This document shows positions 7,803-12,081 of a stretch of 12,081 nt of DNA, one piece after another. The DNA lies in assembly GCA_021742025.1 (NCBI GenBank), contig JAIOWT010000020.1:1-12081 (forward strand), in the 5' to 3' direction. The DNA is from Candidatus Nanopelagicales bacterium. Its GTDB lineage: Bacteria; Actinomycetota; Actinomycetes; S36-B12; UBA5976. The position numbers were made by a program, and so were the translations under genes. Below the pieces are notes generated by a model. That model was not told where the DNA came from and made no database searches. It worked only from the letters and a program-made list of their open reading frames with translations. Position 1 is the stretch's first letter, and the number at the start of each line of letters is the position of its first letter.

Positions 7803-7871
7803 ATCATTCCCTAAATCGGACCTTGTCCGAATCATTCCCTAAATCGGACAAGGTCCGAATCATTCCCTAAT
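7803..7871. repeat. Tandem 28-bp palindromic repeat in the rsmI/pmt divergent region
   Basis: Two full units occupy 7803-7830 and 7831-7858, and a third starts at 7859 that keeps only the first 12 bases intact. Each unit is ATCATTCCCTAA followed by a 16-base part containing a 15-bp palindrome. The palindromes are TCGGAC-CTT-GTCCGA (7816-7830) and TCGGAC-AAG-GTCCGA (7844-7858). The two units are identical except for the three-base centre, which is exactly inverted, so the two 15-mers are also perfect reverse complements of each other across a 13-base loop. The result is a direct repeat and a 15-bp-arm inverted repeat at once. It could be a paired operator, a small extragenic palindromic element or a replication-made duplication. 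There is no U-tract, so it is not a standard terminator. Confidence 0.9.
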
Positions 7872-7898
7872 CCAGAACAACTCCTGTACTTTTAAGCA
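7872..7898 (+). promoter_or_regulatory. Candidate -10 region and leaderless start for pmt
   Basis: The 27 bases between the repeat and the pmt GTG contain TGTACT at 7885-7890 (four of six matches to TATAAT), ending 8 bases before the GTG, which would put the transcript start at or next to the start codon. No Shine-Dalgarno purine run precedes the GTG, consistent with leaderless translation, common in actinobacteria. No good -35 lies at the right distance; the spot is occupied by the third, decayed repeat unit. Confidence 0.25.
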
Positions 7899-9392
7899 GT
7901 GGAGACAACCGAGCCGACTGATGCCGAATCAGTTAACGTACAAGTTTCTCCATATGACCTTGACCTAAAAACTAAGCCCGCCGGTGGTTGGGCTGGCTGG
8001 CGTGGACCACTCGCAGCAACTGGGCTCGCTGCACTCATAAGGCTGCCTTTTCTTGGTCAACCACACGCCATAATTTTCGACGAAACTTATTACGTAAAAG
8101 ATTCTTTGTCGCTTTTGAGTTTTGGCCACGAACGAAAAGTGATTGAAGGTGCTGACGCTACCTTGTTGGCTAGTGGCGGTGAAAACTTTCCAAGTATCTT
8201 CACAGATGCAGCTTCATACATAGTTCATCCACCTGTGGGCAAGTGGGTGATTGCTAGTGGCGAAGCAATTTTTGGTGCGACACCATTTGGTTGGCGAATC
8301 GCAATTGCGATACTTGGAATTTTGAGCGTGCTGTTAACTGCGCGAATTGCCCGCCGACTTACCAACTCGAACTTCATTGGAACCGTCGCAGGTCTGCTGC
8401 TCGCGCTAGATGGCTTACACATTGCAATGAGTCGCACTGCGTTGCTTGATACTTCCCTGTCATTCTTTGTGCTTTGTGCTTTTGGATTCTTAATCATTGA
8501 TCGAGACTCCGTGAATTCTGGTAGGTCAAAAAACTGGCGCTGGGCCATGGTTATTGCTCTTGGTTTGGCATGTGCAACGAAGTGGAGTGGCGTGTACTTC
8601 GCGGCTGCATTCGGAATATTGATGTTGGTTTGGGATTACGAACGCCGCAGTAAGCGCCTAGAAGGCTTAAAGGTTTGGCTAGCTAAAGATTTCTTGCCCG
8701 CACTTTTGATGCCACTTGCGATCATTGCCATTTACATTTCGAGTTGGGTTGGTTGGTTTAGAAGTCCTGGCGGTTGGAATCGAAACTGGGCGCAAGAAAA
8801 TGATGTGACCTCATGGCTGCCAGATGCATTGGTAAGTCTGATTCACTATCACAAGGAAATGTTGAGTTTTCATACAAATTTAGTTACACCTCATAGCTAC
8901 GCTTCAAATCCTTGGTCATGGCCATTAATGATTAGACCAACGAGTTTCTATTACGAAGCAAATCCAACATGTGGTGCAGAGAAGTGTTCACAGGAAGTTA
9001 TTCCATTAGGTAATCCCTTGATTTGGTGGGCTGGCGCTATTGCGCTGTTAATCATCATCTACTTTGCAGTTGCCCGTCGTCACAGTGCCGCACTACCAAT
9101 TGCTGTGGCATTTGCGGCCGGTTGGGTGCCTTGGCTATTTTTTGCGGAGCGCACGACATTTAGTTTCTACTCAGTCGTGTTTATTCCATACACCGTTATG
9201 GCATTAGCTCTGGTGCTTTACTTTGCAAATGAAAGTGTGCAAAGCCATAAACCGATTGCCTGGCGTTGGCCTACTTTAAGTTTTGTAATTGTTGCTGCAT
9301 TAATGACGGCATTCTTTTATCCGATCCTTACCGGGCATTCCATCAGTTATGAGATGTGGCAACTGCGGATGTGGCTGCCTTCCTGGATTTAA
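7899..9392 (+). CDS. pmt: Dolichyl-/polyprenyl-phosphate-mannose--protein mannosyltransferase (PMT, GT39)
   Basis: PMT is an integral membrane glycosyltransferase that transfers mannose from a polyprenyl phosphate carrier to Ser/Thr of proteins as they are exported by Sec. The 497-residue product has a polar N-terminal tail, then about ten hydrophobic segments. The first extracytoplasmic loop carries the catalytic acidic pair in IIFDETYYVKD (Asp61, Glu62), then VHPPVGKW (His110-Pro-Pro), followed by LLALDGLHIAMSRTALLDT and ATKWSGVYFA, all family hallmarks. The start is a GTG at 7899 with no ribosome site; no in-frame ATG exists nearby. The pairing with divergent rsmI matches the M. tuberculosis arrangement (Rv1002c/Rv1003). 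Its TAA overlaps the convergent copA TAA within the shared TTAA at 9389-9392, so neither gene has room for its own terminator. Confidence 0.95.
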   Translation: METTEPTDAESVNVQVSPYDLDLKTKPAGGWAGWRGPLAATGLAALIRLPFLGQPHAIIFDETYYVKDSLSLLSFGHERKVIEGADATLLASGGENFPSIFTDAASYIVHPPVGKWVIASGEAIFGATPFGWRIAIAILGILSVLLTARIARRLTNSNFIGTVAGLLLALDGLHIAMSRTALLDTSLSFFVLCAFGFLIIDRDSVNSGRSKNWRWAMVIALGLACATKWSGVYFAAAFGILMLVWDYERRSKRLEGLKVWLAKDFLPALLMPLAIIAIYISSWVGWFRSPGGWNRNWAQENDVTSWLPDALVSLIHYHKEMLSFHTNLVTPHSYASNPWSWPLMIRPTSFYYEANPTCGAEKCSQEVIPLGNPLIWWAGAIALLIIIYFAVARRHSAALPIAVAFAAGWVPWLFFAERTTFSFYSVVFIPYTVMALALVLYFANESVQSHKPIAWRWPTLSFVIVAALMTAFFYPILTGHSISYEMWQLRMWLPSWI

Positions 9393-11581
9393 GAACTAAT
9401 TGATTTAAAGGATCGAAGTCGCAAGCTATTCATCACGACAAAAACACTAGAAAATGCCATAGCTGCGGCTGCGACAACTGGACCAAGCTGTCCAAACATT
9501 GCAAGTGGGATCGCAGCCACGTTGTAGGCAAAAGCCCAAAATAAATTCACTTTTATAGTTCGCATGGTTGCTCGAGATAATTCAATCGCATCAACCGCAG
9601 CAGCCATCGTCGATCTCAGCAGCACAATGTCTGCTGCACTTGCCGCTACGTCTGCCCCAGTGCCCATAGCCAAACTTAGGTGCGCTTTTGCTAAGGCTGC
9701 TGCATCATTAATGCCATCACCAATCATTGCCACAAAGTGGCCTTCATTTTGCGTTTCGGTTACTAATTCAAGTTTTGCTGCTGGCGAGCTATTTGCAAAG
9801 AATTTTGTGATGGCAAGTTGATCGCTCACTTTTTCCACGGCTACTACATTGTCACCGGAAGCCACAATTGGAGTTATCTTTAACTTCTTCAAATGTGCCA
9901 AGGCAGGTGCGGCGCTCGGGTCAAGAGCATCAGCCAACGCAATGACTGCAACCGTTAAGCCATCTCGGTTTACCACGACCACGCTGTCTCCGCGGGATTC
10001 AAATCGATCAACTGCTTGGCCAAACTCTCCAGCTGGTACTTCAAGCCACTTGGGCGACCCCAAAGCGCAGGTTTGACTTGCGACAACGCCTTGCACTCCC
10101 GAACCGCCAATAGTTTGCACGGAACTCGCTAGCACTTTGGTGAATTCGAACTTACGAGCATGAGTCCGAAGGCTAGTCGCAATCGGGTGCGTTGAACTAA
10201 CCTCAAGGGAATCAACAATCTGCCATAGTTCCGCCGGCTCAATTTTGGTAAAGACTTCAACAACACTCATTCGACCGTCAGTGAGCGTTCCAGTTTTGTC
10301 CATGATGATGACATCAATTTTTTGGCTTGATTCAATGGCGTGCGGACCTCGAATCAGAATTCCAAGTTGAGCACCTCTGCCAGTTCCAACCAATAGTGCG
10401 GTTGGCGTAGCTAACCCAAGGGCACATGGACAGGCAATCACTAAGACTGCGATTCCAGTTGTGATGGCAAAACCTGAGTCGCCAGTTATGACAAGCCAAG
10501 TAGCAGCCGTAATAAGCGCTAGGGCGACCACAATCGGCACAAAAATTTCCGAAACGCGATCCACTAATCGGGTAACTTCAGCTTTTCCAGTTTGCGCTTG
10601 ATGCACAAGTCTTGAAATACCGGAAAGCACTGTGTCTTTGCCAACTGCTTTGGCTTGAATCGTGAGCGCGGTATCGATCAAGACCGTGGCACCAATCACG
10701 TCGTCACCAACATTTACTGCGACTGGAAGAGATTCACCAGTCACAAGTGAGTTATCCACGTGACCTGAACCTGAAATCACAATCGCATCAACTGGAATTT
10801 GACTACCAGCTGGAACATAAATCGTGTCCCCAACCTGGACATCTTCGATTGCAGTGTTTACGTGTTCGCCATTCTTCACAACCAGAGCAAATTTGGGATT
10901 TAAGCTCGCCAAATTCTCTATGGCCTTTTGCGACTGTTCGCGCGCTCTGTGTTCTAAGAATTTTCCAAGTAGTACCAGCGTTGTAACGCCGGCTGAAACT
11001 TCAAAGTACAAACCTGGATGCGCAGTTTGTTGTCGCGTTGGGAAAAATTCGGCATTCATCGTCATTCCGATTGCCCCAGCAGAAGTAAACAAGACTGCCC
11101 ACATCGACCACAGATAGGAAACCAAAACACCGAGACTGACTAGCGAATCCATAGTTACCGCGCGATGCCGCAAATTCAAAAAGGCAGCGCGATGAAATGG
11201 CCAAGCTCCCCAAACTGCAACTGGTGTGGCAAGTGCAGCGCAAACCCATTGCCAATATGTAAATTGCATACTTGGCATCATGGAAATAGTCATCAATGGA
11301 ATCGTTAGCGCTGCCGAAACAATCAACCTGATTCGAAACTCTCGCACTCCATAAAGTTCAACGGCTTTACCAGAAACTGATGCGGTGTATCCAGTCTTTT
11401 CAATTGCGGCAATCAAATCATCATTGGTTACGTCCAGATCAACATCTGCAAAGGCGACGCCGGTTGCATAGTTAACCGAGGCTCTAACGCCATCAATTTT
11501 TTCGAGGGATTTTTCAACTCGACGTGAGCAAGATGCGCAGGTCATTCCACCTACACTGAGCTCAACGCTTCTGGCTGACAT
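9389..11581 (-). CDS. copA: Copper-exporting P-type ATPase (P1B-1, CopA)
   Basis: A membrane ATPase of 730 residues that pumps Cu(I) out of the cytoplasm. Domains in order: one N-terminal heavy-metal-associated domain with GGMTCASC (Cys15, Cys18); transmembrane helices at about 80-215; the actuator domain with TGES; helix 6 with the ion-binding CPC (384-386); the phosphorylation motif DKTGT starting at Asp428; the P1B-specific His465-Pro466 in SSTHPIA; and GDGIND at 621-626. The last two helices carry AYN and MAFSS, which with CPC form the usual Cu(I) transport signature, supporting Cu(I) rather than Zn or Cd; silver may also be moved. The ATG at 11581 shares its A... with the copZ stop region as TGATG, so translation is likely coupled to copZ. 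It is convergent with pmt. Confidence 0.96.
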   Translation of the reverse strand: MSARSVELSVGGMTCASCSRRVEKSLEKIDGVRASVNYATGVAFADVDLDVTNDDLIAAIEKTGYTASVSGKAVELYGVREFRIRLIVSAALTIPLMTISMMPSMQFTYWQWVCAALATPVAVWGAWPFHRAAFLNLRHRAVTMDSLVSLGVLVSYLWSMWAVLFTSAGAIGMTMNAEFFPTRQQTAHPGLYFEVSAGVTTLVLLGKFLEHRAREQSQKAIENLASLNPKFALVVKNGEHVNTAIEDVQVGDTIYVPAGSQIPVDAIVISGSGHVDNSLVTGESLPVAVNVGDDVIGATVLIDTALTIQAKAVGKDTVLSGISRLVHQAQTGKAEVTRLVDRVSEIFVPIVVALALITAATWLVITGDSGFAITTGIAVLVIACPCALGLATPTALLVGTGRGAQLGILIRGPHAIESSQKIDVIIMDKTGTLTDGRMSVVEVFTKIEPAELWQIVDSLEVSSTHPIATSLRTHARKFEFTKVLASSVQTIGGSGVQGVVASQTCALGSPKWLEVPAGEFGQAVDRFESRGDSVVVVNRDGLTVAVIALADALDPSAAPALAHLKKLKITPIVASGDNVVAVEKVSDQLAITKFFANSSPAAKLELVTETQNEGHFVAMIGDGINDAAALAKAHLSLAMGTGADVAASAADIVLLRSTMAAAVDAIELSRATMRTIKVNLFWAFAYNVAAIPLAMFGQLGPVVAAAAMAFSSVFVVMNSLRLRSFKSISS

Positions 11582-11787
11582 CAGTTAGTTACGAGCTCGT
11601 ATCCGGCTTCATCAATTGCGGTAGCAAGTTGCGCTTGTTCCAGCGCCGCGTCCGAAGTAATTGTGACCTGACCGGTCTCCAAATTTACTTCAACTTCCGT
11701 AACTGTTGGGAGAAGTGATAACTCCATAGTTACTGCGGAAACACAATGCCCACAAGTCATTCCTGAAACATTAATTGTGGTTTGCAT
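11581..11787 (-). CDS. copZ: Copper chaperone, heavy-metal-associated domain protein (CopZ)
   Basis: A 68-residue single-domain protein with the ferredoxin-like HMA fold. GMTCGHC (Cys12, Cys15) at the first loop binds Cu(I), which it delivers to the N-terminal domain or the membrane entry of CopA. The rest (VSAVTMELSLLPTVTEVEVNLETG, in two parts, and ending in IDEAGYELV) is typical of the family, and the length is complete. The ATG at 11787 has AAGGAGA five bases upstream, the strongest ribosome site in the window. The stop overlaps the copA start by one base. A candidate -10 lies at 11810-11815. No CsoR-type or CopY-type operator was recognised upstream, and no copper-sensing regulator gene lies in the window. 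Confidence 0.94.
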   Translation of the reverse strand: MQTTINVSGMTCGHCVSAVTMELSLLPTVTEVEVNLETGQVTITSDAALEQAQLATAIDEAGYELVTN

Positions 11788-11792
11788 GTAAA

Positions 11793-11799
11793 TCTCCTT
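11793..11799 (-). promoter_or_regulatory. Strong Shine-Dalgarno for copZ
   Basis: AAGGAGA on the minus strand lies five bases before the copZ ATG. Most other start codons here have weak or no such site, so it suggests high translation of the chaperone, with copA coupled behind it. Confidence 0.8.
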
Positions 11800-11809
11800 C
11801 GCTCTACTA

Positions 11810-11815
11810 ATTGTA
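11810..11815 (-). promoter_or_regulatory. Candidate -10 hexamer for copZ-copA
   Basis: TACAAT on the minus strand matches TATAAT at five of six positions. It would start transcription near 11803 and give a leader of about 16 bases containing the AAGGAGA site. The -35 would lie inside the end of the upstream gene, where only poor matches are seen (GTAAAC at 17 bases), as expected for an activator-dependent or chance site. Read-through from the upstream gene, which ends 39 bases before copZ, is the alternative. Confidence 0.35.
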
Positions 11816-11826
11816 CTGCGAGAGAG

Positions 11827-12081
11827 TTATTCGTTTACTGCGCGCTTTTCTGCAACCTCGGGATAAGTCTGTGCTGCAGCCAGTGCTGCTTTGCGTGCCT
11901 TTTCCATTGCAATTGCGCGAGCTTCTTCGAGTCGCCTTTGTGATTCTTGGATTCGCTCCGCGCGCTGGGATTTGAGTAGCTCAGCTTGCTCCACCATGTC
12001 TTGACCGGTCCACGGTTTTTCAGAGTCAATGACTCGGGAATAAGTTGTCGCTTTATCCGCTTTTACATATGAAGGAAGTGG
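11827..12081 (-). CDS. C-terminal fragment of a charged, probably coiled-coil-tailed protein; possible SepX/GlpR-like division membrane protein
   Basis: The frame runs open from the window edge for 84 residues to a TAA at 11829-11827. It begins PLPSYVKADKATTYSRVIDS, continues EKPWTGQDMV, and then has a long Ala/Glu/Arg/Lys-rich stretch (about residues 30-75) likely to be helical or coiled coil. No catalytic motif or membrane segment is in this part. The PLPSYV...ID...PWT pattern reminds me of the C-terminal half of actinobacterial membrane proteins of the SepX/GlpR type, which act with SepF and the gephyrin-like Glp in cell division and in several genomes lie near galU, moeA and rimJ on the pmt side of this locus. 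That is recall plus synteny, not proof; the diagnostic N-terminal membrane helix is outside the window. The gene is real on the strength of the clean frame and its position ahead of copZ. Confidence 0.7.
   Translation of the reverse strand, partial: PLPSYVKADKATTYSRVIDSEKPWTGQDMVEQAELLKSQRAERIQESQRRLEEARAIAMEKARKAALAAAQTYPEVAEKRAVNE

Noticed and set aside
7803..7871. CRISPR array or Rho-independent terminator in the repeat region
   Set aside because: There are only two full units with no variable spacers and no nearby cas genes, and the hairpins are not followed by a U-tract on either strand.
8225..8548. 107-residue minus-strand open frame inside pmt
   Set aside because: It is antisense to conserved PMT membrane segments with no independent support.
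11835..12029. 64-residue minus-strand open frame at the right end
   Set aside because: It is in a different frame from the open 84-residue reading at 11827-12081, which has better amino-acid composition and continues past the window edge.

Overview
The window reads as an ordinary chromosomal segment of a low-GC planktonic actinobacterium. By eye its base composition is a little under 50% GC, and its gene content is that of the Nanopelagicales (acI) or a similar streamlined lineage. This assignment is an inference from gene order, family resemblance and compact spacing: ispE, rsmA, a G5-domain cell-wall hydrolase, tatD, metG, rsmI and pmt are linked much as in Mycobacterium tuberculosis (pmt, rsmI, metS, tatD, rpfB, ksgA, ispE). 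No mobile element, CRISPR array, tRNA or rRNA was found, no Rho-independent terminator was seen, and no gene-free stretch exceeds about 110 bases.

Left block, bases 1 to 3390, minus strand: tatD, then a G5 plus lytic-transglycosylase-like secreted protein, then rsmA (16S rRNA dimethylation), then ispE (isoprenoid precursor synthesis, cut by the window edge). The last three are 4 to 10 bases apart and probably cotranscribed. The hydrolase sits where rpfB sits in mycobacteria but carries a different catalytic domain.

Middle block, 3391 to 6925: a plus-strand OatA-like membrane acyltransferase with a C-terminal SGNH domain lies between tatD and metG and breaks the usual metG-tatD linkage. It diverges from tatD and converges on metG with 10 bases between stop codons.

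Right block, 6951 to 12081: rsmI and metG form a minus-strand pair. rsmI diverges from pmt (protein O-mannosyltransferase) across a 102-base region holding a tandem 28-bp palindromic repeat, the most unusual non-coding structure in the window. pmt converges on a copper export pair, copZ-copA, and the pmt and copA stop codons share a TTAA. copZ and copA overlap by one base (TGATG). The window ends inside the 3' part of a charged, probably coiled-coil-tailed protein that may be a SepX/GlpR-like division membrane protein.

Functionally the window mixes housekeeping (Met-tRNA charging, two 16S rRNA methylations, MEP-pathway isoprenoids), cell-envelope work (peptidoglycan cleavage, acyl transfer to a cell-surface glycan, protein mannosylation) and copper detoxification. 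I see no clear sign of an undescribed multi-gene system. The best leads are the repeat at 7803-7871, the rpfB-locus domain replacement and the envelope acyltransferase inserted beside it.
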